From: Methanosarcinales archaeon
GTDB taxonomy: Archaea; Halobacteriota; Syntropharchaeia; Alkanophagales; Methanospirareceae
Assembly: GCA_025464275.1 (NCBI GenBank)
Contig: JAODGR010000048.1
Coordinates: 1-26,058 of the forward strand
DNA length: 26,058 nucleotides
Direction: 5' to 3'
Shown here: positions 15,268 through 22,106 of the stretch, piece by piece
Position numbering within the stretch: position 1 is the stretch's first letter
How the letters are laid out: each line of letters opens with the position of its first letter
Notes under the pieces: model-generated
Told to the model about the DNA's origin: nothing
Databases searched by the model: none
What the model saw: the letters and a program-made list of their open reading frames with translations, nothing else
Translations under genes and position numbers: made by a program

Positions 15268-15332
15268 CTCCTACTCCCTCTACCTCTACCTCGCCTTCTC
15301 TATCCCTATCTCTATCCCCATCTCCATCGTCA
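15268..15332 (-). other. Purine-rich spacer between rpl18e and rpl13
   Basis: On the minus strand this 65-base gap is nearly all purine with short GATAGA/GGATAG reiterations (gatggggatagagatagg). It is a non-coding spacer within the operon; I see no hairpin. Confidence 0.5.
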
Positions 15333-15689
15333 TCACACGATTATCTTCACTCCCGTCCCTTCTGGATTCTCTCTCATCAGTTCCTCGATACTTATCCCCT
15401 TCCCAACTGTGCTGATCTTATCATGCGCCTTCTTACTGAAGCCCAGTGCTGCAATCGTGACCGATTTCTGGAGCGTACCTGCACTGAGCACCTTTCCCGG
15501 TACCACTATCGTATCATGCTCTCTGGAGTATCTATTTATCCTGCTCAGGTTCACTGCGGCGTAGTTCCTCCGGGGCTTCTCCAATCGCTCCGCTATGTCA
15601 CGCCATATCGCCGCATCATGCTCCCGGGCAACCCTCTTCAGCTCCTCTATCAGGCGTATCAGTCGCGGATTTGTCTTCCTCTCCTTCAT
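15333..15689 (-). CDS. rpl18e: Large-subunit ribosomal protein eL18
   Basis: A 118-residue archaeal eL18. Features are KTNPRLIRLIEELKRVARE, WRDIAERLEKPRRNYAAVNL, then VVPGKVLSAGTLQKSVTIAA and ALGFSKKAHDKI. It is the first gene of the unit eL18-uL13-uS9-RpoN-tRNA-RpoK; RpoD, which usually precedes it in euryarchaea, is not upstream. The gene shares its short upstream region with the divergent GvpD-family gene. Confidence 0.96.
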   Translation of the reverse strand: MKERKTNPRLIRLIEELKRVAREHDAAIWRDIAERLEKPRRNYAAVNLSRINRYSREHDTIVVPGKVLSAGTLQKSVTIAALGFSKKAHDKISTVGKGISIEELMRENPEGTGVKIIV

Positions 15690-15729
15690 CGCTATCCCTG
15701 CTCCCTTCCCTTCTTTATTTCTTGATCCT

Positions 15730-15750
15730 GCTTTATAAATGTTTATAAGT
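15730..15750. promoter_or_regulatory. Shared, nearly symmetrical TATA region for rpl18e (left) and GvpD-family gene (right)
   Basis: The sequence gctttataaatgtttataag contains two copies of tttataa and reads TATA-like on both strands. Rightward, the first copy lies about 25-28 bases before GTG 15760, giving a leaderless transcript. Leftward, it lies 45-55 bases before ATG 15689, giving a leader with GGGAGCAGGG. Both genes may therefore compete for or share TBP/TFB. Confidence 0.6.
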
Positions 15751-15759
15751 TAAAAGAGT

Positions 15760-17139
15760 GTGAGCGTAAAGGAAATGCCAGGGCTGGAGTTCAGGATTCC
15801 AGAAGAGATAAGCACCTTCCTCGATGATGAGTATGGGAAGATATTGCTGGTGAAAGGTGCGCCGGGTTCCGGGAAAACGGTCTTCGCTCTCACACTGCTG
15901 AGCATGTTAGGGGGCAACGGCATCTATCTCGCCGCGAGAATCGATCCCGAGACGGTATACCGGCAGCATCCATGGATAGAAGGTGCAATCTCTGCATCGA
16001 ACATTGTAGATGCAGTACAAACGGCTAAGATACCGAAGACGAAGGAGATTATCATAAAACCACTGAAATACACCGACGTGCCTGATTTCCTCAAAGCTGT
16101 CTATGCCCGTACGGAGAAGATGGAGAAGCCGGTGGTTATAATAGATTCGTGGGATGCCGTGGTATCTTATACGGGATACCATGCGGAGCGAGAGAGGGAG
16201 GAGCTTGAACGGAGTCTGTATGACTTCTGCAGGCGAACAATGACGAAGATTCTCCTGCTCGCGGAGAATACCGAACAGACTCCCCTTGACTACCTCGCTG
16301 ATGGTGTCATTGTGCTGGAGAGTGTGATGTATGAGGAGCGGAGATTGCGGAGGATAACACTCCAGAAACTGAGGGGCTGTGAGATAAAAAACCCCGTTCA
16401 TCTCTTCTCACTCAATAACGGCATCTTCAAATCCTTCAATGAGCTTTCGCCCTCTCTACTCTCCCTCCCTCACCGCCATATCTCACATACGCCCATCGCC
16501 GATCTCAGCGATAGTAGAATATCCACCGGAATAGAAGACCTTGACCGCGTGATAGGGGGATATGGCACCTTCAACCTCTTCGAGGGCGAATACATCACTT
16601 ATGAACTCATAGCGTGTGCACTCTCCCTAAATGCACTCTCTCTTGGCAGGAAGCTCATCTTCATGCCCTGGCAGGAGATGATAGAACGTCTCATGCCGCT
16701 CGTGGAGCCGAAATATCACGGGAATATGGAGGTGGTGGAGGATATAAATGAACTCGAGGACAGGATGAAAGTAACAACCGGTGGAGAAAGAAGAGTTATA
16801 TTCATCAACCTGAGTGAGATAGAAGATGAGGGAGTGGTAAGAGGGGTGATAAGGGGAGTGATGGCGGGGAGGGAGAACCATAACCTGGATGATGTGGTCA
16901 TCTGCTTTATGAGTACCGATGATGAAAGAAGGAGAGTGGACTATCCTGTCACCACCTATATCAGAACCATGTTCATATCCGGTGTACCCTGCTTATATGG
17001 TGTACTACCAAGAACAGGGATACACGCACTTGAGCTGTATGCGGGTGTGGGTATCACCTCCACCGACTCCACTGCCACTACCACTATCAGCACCAGTACC
17101 AGCACCACCACTGAGATAAGGCTTACACCTGTTGTATAG
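15760..17139 (+). CDS. GvpD-family P-loop ATPase (RecA/KaiC superfamily)
   Basis: A 459-residue protein. The opening FRIPEEISTFLDDEYGKILL leads to Walker A GAPGSGKT (33-40), then IYLAARIDPETVYRQHPWI and Walker B VVIIDSWDAV, all typical of GvpD, the haloarchaeal regulator of gas vesicle genes. An arginine-rich stretch (EERRLRRITLQKLRG, ~192-206) corresponds to the basic regions of that family. From residue ~253 a second RecA-like segment begins (STGIEDLDRVIGG) but has no P-loop, so it is probably not an ATPase. The tail (~430-455) is Ser/Thr-rich. No gas vesicle structural gene is nearby, and such homologues occur in species without vesicles, so the role is open. GTG 15760 fits a leaderless start; ATG 15775 is possible. 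Confidence 0.8.
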   Translation: MSVKEMPGLEFRIPEEISTFLDDEYGKILLVKGAPGSGKTVFALTLLSMLGGNGIYLAARIDPETVYRQHPWIEGAISASNIVDAVQTAKIPKTKEIIIKPLKYTDVPDFLKAVYARTEKMEKPVVIIDSWDAVVSYTGYHAEREREELERSLYDFCRRTMTKILLLAENTEQTPLDYLADGVIVLESVMYEERRLRRITLQKLRGCEIKNPVHLFSLNNGIFKSFNELSPSLLSLPHRHISHTPIADLSDSRISTGIEDLDRVIGGYGTFNLFEGEYITYELIACALSLNALSLGRKLIFMPWQEMIERLMPLVEPKYHGNMEVVEDINELEDRMKVTTGGERRVIFINLSEIEDEGVVRGVIRGVMAGRENHNLDDVVICFMSTDDERRRVDYPVTTYIRTMFISGVPCLYGVLPRTGIHALELYAGVGITSTDSTATTTISTSTSTTTEIRLTPVV

Positions 17140-17208
17140 GACAGACAGACAGTCAGACAGACAAGACATAGACATCCAAATACAGAAAGAAATACAGGAT
17201 AAGATAAC
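17140..17208 (+). repeat. ACAG-type microsatellite between GvpD-family and prepilin peptidase genes
   Basis: After the stop, gacagacagacagtcagacagacaagaca shows about six near-perfect tetranucleotide units (17140-17167). The rest is A-rich and contains AGGAT before ATG 17209. I see no promoter or hairpin. Confidence 0.7.
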
Positions 17209-17973
17209 ATGATCGAACTCCTCTCCTTGTGTTTCGCCTCTTCTCTTCTCATCTATGCATGCTACTCGGATGTAAAGCGCAGGATGGTATCAAACTGGCT
17301 ATGGGTACTTATGGTAGGAGTAGGAGCTCCTCTCTCTATCTATAAACTCTTGATTCGCGGCTTGCCATTCCTCATACCTCTGTCTTCCTCTATCATCATC
17401 ACCTTCAGCCTGAGCTATCTCTTCTTTCGATTGCACCTCTTTGGCGGCGCGGATGCGAAATGCCTGATGAGCCTCTCTGTGCTGATACCCGAACAGCCAC
17501 GGGCACTGGCACCGGCACTCGCACCGGCACTACAGCTCCCATTCCCGTTTGCACTCACCACGCTCCTGAATGCCGCTCTTATATCTCTACTCGCCCCTCT
17601 ATCCATCTTCCTCTATAACCTCCTGAAGTTACATCCTGAGGAGCTACGTGCAAATCTGAGGCTCGCATTCATCGGTTATAAGTTACCGACCGCGAGGCTT
17701 GGAGATGTGAAGCACAGGCATGTAAGGCTGATGCATCAGTATGAGGAATGCGAGGGGGAGGGGATGAAGGAGGCACCCGGGCATGGACTGCACCGCAATT
17801 TTGTATTCGGCGGTGTGGAGATAGAGAAAGGGGTGATAGAGAAGTTGAGAGCGCATGGTGTGGGTGAGGTGTGGGTAACGCCAGAGCTGCCATTTATGCT
17901 GTTCATCACGGCTGGATTCTTCACCGCTATCCTGTATGGTAATCTGTTCTTCTGTATCTTATCCCATCTCTGA
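17209..17973 (+). CDS. Archaeal type IV prepilin/prearchaellin peptidase (A24 family)
   Basis: A 254-residue membrane aspartyl protease. The two catalytic aspartates are D21 in YSDVKRRMVSNW and D82 in the FGGADAK motif. Helices lie at ~1-18, 28-48, 54-73, 110-138 and 228-250. A soluble C-terminal region (~150-225) with LGDVKHRHVRLM resembles the extension of archaeal A24 members. It cleaves class III signal peptides of pilins or archaellins after a Gly/Ala before the hydrophobic helix. An Ala-Pro-Leu repeat (ALAPALAPALQ, ~98-108) extends the loop after the second aspartate. No pilin or archaellin operon is visible, so it may be the general enzyme. It probably follows the GvpD-family gene in one transcript. 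Confidence 0.87.
   Translation: MIELLSLCFASSLLIYACYSDVKRRMVSNWLWVLMVGVGAPLSIYKLLIRGLPFLIPLSSSIIITFSLSYLFFRLHLFGGADAKCLMSLSVLIPEQPRALAPALAPALQLPFPFALTTLLNAALISLLAPLSIFLYNLLKLHPEELRANLRLAFIGYKLPTARLGDVKHRHVRLMHQYEECEGEGMKEAPGHGLHRNFVFGGVEIEKGVIEKLRAHGVGEVWVTPELPFMLFITAGFFTAILYGNLFFCILSHL
17503..17532 (+). repeat. 12-base tandem repeat in the prepilin peptidase gene
   Basis: Two and a half copies of gcactggcaccg/gcactcgcaccg encode ALAPALAPAL in a loop. Confidence 0.8.
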
Positions 17974-17995
17974 CCCTTATATCCCCGAAAGGTCC

Positions 17996-18439
17996 TCAAA
18001 CAAGCGATATGATAGCATCGAGGAGCCTCTTCGCTTCATTCTTTAATAGAACGATGAACGCGGATTTTAGTAGATAACTCTTTGCACCGCCCTCATACGC
18101 CCTGATCAGGTCCTCATCACGCTTCGAGGAGGTGAGCACCACGACCGGTATATCCCTGAGCTCAGGCTCTCTCTTTATTCGCTCCAGTACATCCAGCCCG
18201 TCAAGCTTTGGGAGGCGAAGGTCGAGCAAGATCACATCCGGGCGAGGGTATTCCTCTCTGGAGCTGTAATTGCCACGATTGTATAGGAAGTCCAGAGCTT
18301 CTTCACCGTCTCGAGTGACAAAAATCCTCGTGTTCAGGTTACTATCTTCTAAAATGCGCTTTATAATCTCCACATGCTCCTCTAAATCCTCTACAACCAG
18401 TATCTTTAGCTCCTTATCATCTCCACCCTCTCTCTCCAT
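17996..18439 (-). CDS. Single-domain response regulator (Rcp1/CheY-like)
   Basis: A 147-residue receiver domain without an output domain. Acidic pair E17-D18 (KILVVEDLEEH), phosphoacceptor D73 (DVILLDLRLPKLDG), switch threonine in VVVLTSSKRDEDL and the conserved lysine in SYLLKSAF are present; Ser replaces the usual Pro after that lysine. The insert FLYNRGNYSSREEYPRPD between helix 2 and strand 3 is typical of Rcp1-type receivers that pair with phytochrome-like or PAS kinases. ATG 18439 is preferred to GTG 18442 because AGGAGAGG lies 8-10 bases upstream. It follows the second receiver gene by four bases. No histidine kinase is in the window. Confidence 0.92.
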   Translation of the reverse strand: MEREGGDDKELKILVVEDLEEHVEIIKRILEDSNLNTRIFVTRDGEEALDFLYNRGNYSSREEYPRPDVILLDLRLPKLDGLDVLERIKREPELRDIPVVVLTSSKRDEDLIRAYEGGAKSYLLKSAFIVLLKNEAKRLLDAIISLV

Positions 18440-18443
18440 CACT

Positions 18444-18854
18444 TCATCCTCTCCTCATTGCACTCTCTATACGAGCTCTTATCTCCCCTTCCGTTATCGG
18501 CTTCCTCATATATCCCCTCGCACCCGCTCTCACCGCCTCCACAACTATGTCCGGGTCCACTTCAGAGCCTGCGAGAAGCATGACCACGACTGTGGAAGGT
18601 GACTCCCTGGTTATCTCCCGGGTCACCTCAATCCCATCCTTGTCGGGGAGTGCGGGGTCCACCAGTACGATATCGGGCTTCAACACCTTGAACTTCTCTA
18701 TCGCGTCTATTCCATTCTTTGAGATCCCGACCACATCGAAGTCGAGCTTCTCCAGGGTCGCTTTCAGCATGATGCACATGAATGTGGAGCCATCGGCAAT
18801 TAAAACCCTCTTCTTCCCTGCATTTATCGCCCCGCTATCCACACCGTCGCCCAT
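18444..18854 (-). CDS. Atypical single-domain response regulator
   Basis: A 136-residue CheY-like receiver. Phosphoacceptor D66 (IVLVDPALPDKDG) and Lys118 (GYMRKPI) are kept. At the metal site the usual Asp-Asp is D21-G22 (LIADGSTF), and the switch Thr/Ser position reads leucine (VVMLLAGSE). These changes may lower or alter phosphorylation, though they do not rule it out. A flexible N-terminal extension (MGDGVDSGAINAGKK) precedes the domain. The gene is upstream of and nearly touches the Rcp1-like receiver, so the two are probably translated together. No output domain, so it should act by protein contact. Confidence 0.9.
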   Translation of the reverse strand: MGDGVDSGAINAGKKRVLIADGSTFMCIMLKATLEKLDFDVVGISKNGIDAIEKFKVLKPDIVLVDPALPDKDGIEVTREITRESPSTVVVMLLAGSEVDPDIVVEAVRAGARGYMRKPITEGEIRARIESAMRRG

Positions 18855-18941
18855 AACATTGTAATACCTTGATACAATGCATTTAAAAATTCACGTAGGT
18901 CTGTAATTTTATTAACTGATTACTGTAAATAGAATGAAGAT
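18855..18941. promoter_or_regulatory. Divergent promoter region, response regulators (left) and GH57 gene (right)
   Basis: On the minus strand atttttaaatgc (18879-18890) lies about 25-35 bases before ATG 18854, predicting a leaderless or nearly leaderless transcript. On the plus strand taattttattaac (18904-18916) lies 26-38 bases before ATG 18942. No Shine-Dalgarno is obvious on either side. Confidence 0.5.
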
Positions 18942-20429
18942 ATGGTAAAGAAGAGTATATCAATTGTTTTCGAAGTGCATCAGCCATTCAGGCTGAAGAA
19001 AGACTTCTTCTGGTCTAAACGGATGTTCAGGAAGACCGGAGTGGGGAATCTCTTCGATTTCTACTTCGCCATTGATAAAGATAGGGAGATATTCGAGAAG
19101 GTGGCGAGGAAGTGCTATCTCCCCACCAATGAGATTGTACTCAGGCTGATAGAAGAAGTTGAGGGTTTTAAGGTGGCTTATAGCATATCCGGTGTATTCG
19201 TGGAGCAGTGTGAGCGTTATGAGCACGGGAGGGAGATACTGGAGCTATTCAGGCAGCTCGCAGCCACGGGAAGGGTGGAGTTCCTCGACCAGACATATTA
19301 TCACTCACTGGTGGGGCTGTATGAGGATGAAGGGGAGTTCATCGAGCAGGTAAATGCGCACCGGGAGCTGATGCGTGAGTTGATAGGATATGAACCCTCG
19401 TTCTTCGAGAATACCGAACTCCTGTATAACAATCGAATAGCAATGCTGGCTGAGCAGATGGGCTATCGCGGTATCTTCGCCGAGGGTGTGGAGCGAATCC
19501 TGAATGGGCGCTCGCCGAACTATGTATATATGCCCATCGGCTGCAGAAAGCTGAGGGTGTTACTCAGGAATTACCAGCTTACCGACGATATAGGCTTCCG
19601 ATTCTCCTTAAAGAGCTGGAAAGAATATCCACTGACCGCATCCAAGTACACATCATGGCTGGATGCCACAGAGGGGCAATGCATAAATCTGTTCCTCGAT
19701 TATGAGACCTTCGGAGAGCATCACTGGGAAGATACCGGGATATTCGAGTTCCTCCGTGAACTACCAGAGCAGGTATTGCACCACCACATGGAATTCCTCA
19801 CACCTTCGGAGGTGATACAGAAGTACACCCCCATCGGAATGATAGACGTGAGAAATCTGGAGACCACTTCATGGGCTGATGTTGAGAAGGATACTTCATG
19901 CTTCATCGGTAATACTATGCAATGGGCTTCTTACGATTATCTCCGATGGCTGGAACCATATGTGAAGGAGGCGGGTGGTGAATTCCTGAAGGTGTGGCGA
20001 TACCTGGGCATCAGTGACCACCTCTATTACATGTTCACCAAGGGCGGTGCCACGGGGGAAGTGCATAGCTATTTCTCACACTTTGATAAGCCTTATGACG
20101 CCTTCGTCACCCTATTCTCGGTCATCCACGACTTCGATGCCCGATTGAGAGCGAGTATAAAGGAGGCAGATTATCCGTTCGTATTTGAAGACGGGACCAG
20201 GATATGGAGCTTGAGGGGGCTGTGTAACTATCTGAGGCGCATGCCCGGGGAGAGGATGGGATGTATAAGGGTATATCTGGAACGTGGCGATTTTGAGAGA
20301 TGGATAAGGGAGAGTGTGGGTGAAGCCGGGATAGCAGAGAGGGTGAAAGAGATCTCCACGAATACAGGGATGGACTTGCAGGAGTTGCATAAGAAGCTGT
20401 GTGAACTCATATGCACCTCTATCTCATGA
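18942..20429 (+). CDS. GH57 family glycoside hydrolase (alpha-amylase-like)
   Basis: A 495-residue protein. Family motifs are in order: EVHQPFRL (motif 1, residues 11-18), a Gly/Trp-rich VEFLDQTYYHSL, FFENTELLYNN with probable nucleophile E159, and LFLDYETFGEHHW with probable acid/base D253. The C-terminal helical region (~300-490) is as in other GH57 members. These enzymes hydrolyse or rearrange alpha-1,4 or alpha-1,6 glucans; the exact activity (amylase, branching enzyme, 4-alpha-glucanotransferase) cannot be read off. A GT4 gene follows after a small winged-helix gene, a pairing common in archaea for storage-glucan metabolism. No signal peptide, so it acts in the cytoplasm. Confidence 0.92.
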   Translation: MVKKSISIVFEVHQPFRLKKDFFWSKRMFRKTGVGNLFDFYFAIDKDREIFEKVARKCYLPTNEIVLRLIEEVEGFKVAYSISGVFVEQCERYEHGREILELFRQLAATGRVEFLDQTYYHSLVGLYEDEGEFIEQVNAHRELMRELIGYEPSFFENTELLYNNRIAMLAEQMGYRGIFAEGVERILNGRSPNYVYMPIGCRKLRVLLRNYQLTDDIGFRFSLKSWKEYPLTASKYTSWLDATEGQCINLFLDYETFGEHHWEDTGIFEFLRELPEQVLHHHMEFLTPSEVIQKYTPIGMIDVRNLETTSWADVEKDTSCFIGNTMQWASYDYLRWLEPYVKEAGGEFLKVWRYLGISDHLYYMFTKGGATGEVHSYFSHFDKPYDAFVTLFSVIHDFDARLRASIKEADYPFVFEDGTRIWSLRGLCNYLRRMPGERMGCIRVYLERGDFERWIRESVGEAGIAERVKEISTNTGMDLQELHKKLCELICTSIS

Positions 20430-20479
20430 GTGGTGGATGGCAGGGAGGGGGAAAAATATTATCATATGTGAAAATCTTG

Positions 20480-20490
20480 CTATTTTATTA
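20480..20490 (+). promoter_or_regulatory. TATA-like element upstream of the winged-helix gene
   Basis: Within the 90-base gap after the GH57 gene, ctattttatta lies 30-40 bases before ATG 20520, and gggagtagggag (20499-20510) can serve as ribosome binding site. A second AT-rich tract, aaaaatattatc, begins near 20452. Confidence 0.4.
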
Positions 20491-20519
20491 TGAGATAAGG
20501 GAGTAGGGAGTGAGATGGC

Positions 20520-20717
20520 ATGATTGCGGAGATAGGTATGGTAGCGGGAGAGATATGGCATCTGTTATACGAGAAGGGGGAGATGAGCATTTCAGGCGTG
20601 GTTTCAAAGGTGAGTGCATCACAGAGCATCGCCTATATGGGTCTGGGCTGGCTCGCGAGGGAAGATAAGCTGGAATTCGTGAAGAGGAGCAGGGGTGTCT
20701 TCGTCAGGCTGAAGTGA
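20520..20717 (+). CDS. Small winged-helix protein (DUF2582-like)
   Basis: A 65-residue protein that is all winged helix: IAEIGMVAGEIWHLLYEKG (helix 1), ISGVVSKV and SQSIAYMGLGWLAREDKLEF (recognition helix and start of wing), ending in FVRLK. The AGEIW and LGWLAREDK motifs match the DUF2582 winged-helix family of archaea and some bacteria, whose function is not known; DNA binding is plausible. It lies between the GH57 and GT4 genes and its stop is one base before the GT4 start, so it is likely co-transcribed with the glycosyltransferase and could regulate the cluster. Confidence 0.82.
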   Translation: MIAEIGMVAGEIWHLLYEKGEMSISGVVSKVSASQSIAYMGLGWLAREDKLEFVKRSRGVFVRLK

Positions 20718-20718
20718 A

Positions 20719-21999
20719 TTGCAGATTCGGATATTGATGCTCTCATGGGAATATCCCCCACATAAGATAGGCGGGATTGCTGAACACGTCTACGCACTCT
20801 CCAGGGCACTATCCGGAATGGGGCAGGAAGTACACGTGCTCACAATAGGAGTGCCCGGCGAGGGTGATTATGAGCATGGGCTGGAGCAGGAGGTGGATGG
20901 AGGTGTATATCTCCACCGTATAGCCGTTGACCCATTCATGCCGGATTTCATAAAGAGGATGAATGACGGGATGAAGGAGGCTGGCGATTACCTCATCACC
21001 GACCGCAGGATAGATATAATCCATGCACATGACTGGATGGTGAGCGATGCCGCGATAGAACTGGCGCGTGAATATGGAAGACCGCTTATAGCCACCATCC
21101 ACAGTACCGAATTTGGAAGGTCACAGGGGATAAGGGAAGCATATCAGATGCGAATACATGAGAAGGAAGCCAGACTCGTGAGATTGGCAAGTCATGTCAT
21201 TGTGTGTAGCGAGAGCATGGATAAGGAATTGAGGGGTCTGTTTGGCATCTCAGATAATCTCTCAGTGGTCCCGAATGGCGTGGACACAACGAAGTTTGAC
21301 TTCAGGGTGGATGAGGGAGATATAAAGGAGCGGTTCTGTGGCACTCGCAATGCGAAGATGGTCCTCTTCCTCGGCAGGCTGGTGTATCAGAAGGGTGTGA
21401 ACGTACTGATAGGCGCGTTACCTCGTATATTAGCGGAATGCCCGGATGCGAGACTGATAATTGTGGGTGAAGGACCAATGAGGCGGCAGCTGGAGAGGGA
21501 CGCATCTTTCCTGGGCGTCGCCGGCGATGTTGTATTCACCGGCTATCTCGATGACCATACAGTCAGATGCCTCCTGAAGGCTGCGGATGTGCTCGTTGTG
21601 CCCTCCTTATATGAACCGTTTGGAATTGTTGCACTGGAGGCGATGGCGGCGAAGACACCCGTCGTCGCCTCCGACGTTGGTGGCATCTCCGAGATAATCG
21701 GTCCGGATGAAGGTATAAAAGTACCGCCAGACAATTCAGAGGCTCTTGCCACCGCTGTCATAAAAGTGCTCCGTCTCTGTGATACTGATGTGGATGAGAT
21801 GGTGGAGAGGGGATATAAGAAAGCAGTCTCAATGAACTGGGATGAGGTCGCTGCAGCTACACTGGATATCTATACGGGGATACTGACCCATGAGGATGAA
21901 CACGTGTGTGATGACGGAGATACCGGCATGAGCGAGTTAGAGGTAGGAGCGGAAGAGGATGGGTATGGGTACGGGTTATGGAGATTTAAATTCTCATGA
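20719..21999 (+). CDS. GT4 family glycosyltransferase (glycogen/sucrose synthase-like)
   Basis: A 426-residue GT-B enzyme. The N-terminal domain begins RILMLSWEYPPHKIGGIAEH with the glycine loop of acceptor-binding GT4 proteins, and IIHAHDWMVSDAAI follows. The C-terminal domain contains VLFLGRLVYQKGV, IIVGEGPMR and the E-x7-E nucleotide-sugar motif with E299 and E307 (YEPFGIVALEA). Archaeal relatives next to GH57 genes are taken to be UDP- or ADP-glucose glycogen synthases, but the donor is not proven. TTG 20719 is used because no ATG precedes the first strand; ATG 20737 would remove it. An acidic, Gly/Tyr-rich tail (~395-426) is poorly conserved. Confidence 0.9.
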   Translation: MQIRILMLSWEYPPHKIGGIAEHVYALSRALSGMGQEVHVLTIGVPGEGDYEHGLEQEVDGGVYLHRIAVDPFMPDFIKRMNDGMKEAGDYLITDRRIDIIHAHDWMVSDAAIELAREYGRPLIATIHSTEFGRSQGIREAYQMRIHEKEARLVRLASHVIVCSESMDKELRGLFGISDNLSVVPNGVDTTKFDFRVDEGDIKERFCGTRNAKMVLFLGRLVYQKGVNVLIGALPRILAECPDARLIIVGEGPMRRQLERDASFLGVAGDVVFTGYLDDHTVRCLLKAADVLVVPSLYEPFGIVALEAMAAKTPVVASDVGGISEIIGPDEGIKVPPDNSEALATAVIKVLRLCDTDVDEMVERGYKKAVSMNWDEVAAATLDIYTGILTHEDEHVCDDGDTGMSELEVGAEEDGYGYGLWRFKFS

Positions 22000-22037
22000 T
22001 ATGCTGAAGAGCAGAGAGCGGAAAGCGGAAAGAAAGA

Positions 22038-22047
22038 ATTTTTATAT
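22038..22047 (+). promoter_or_regulatory. TATA box for the PEP synthase gene
   Basis: The stretch aatttttatat lies upstream of a perfect dyad and about 60-70 bases before ATG 22107, predicting initiation near 22070 and a leader of about 35 bases with a strong GGAGGGGG. Confidence 0.55.
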
Positions 22048-22048
22048 G

Positions 22049-22068
22049 ATGAATAAAAACTTATTCAT
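22049..22068 (+). promoter_or_regulatory. Perfect 8-base inverted repeat between TATA box and start of PEP synthase gene
   Basis: ATGAATAA and TTATTCAT are exact inverted copies separated by AAAC (22057-22060). The dyad begins two bases after the TATA box and covers the region up to the predicted start site, the usual place for an archaeal repressor operator. As RNA it would be a weak AU-rich hairpin, so a DNA operator is the likelier reading. Confidence 0.6.
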
Positions 22069-22106
22069 GAACTTTTTAGATTGAATGCATGGAGGGGGTA
22101 TAATTG

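Noticed and set aside
15760..17139. Circadian KaiC protein
   Set aside because: Only one P-loop is intact and the sequence around it (IPEEI, DPETVYRQHPW, IDSWDA) is closer to GvpD; KaiC has two active domains.
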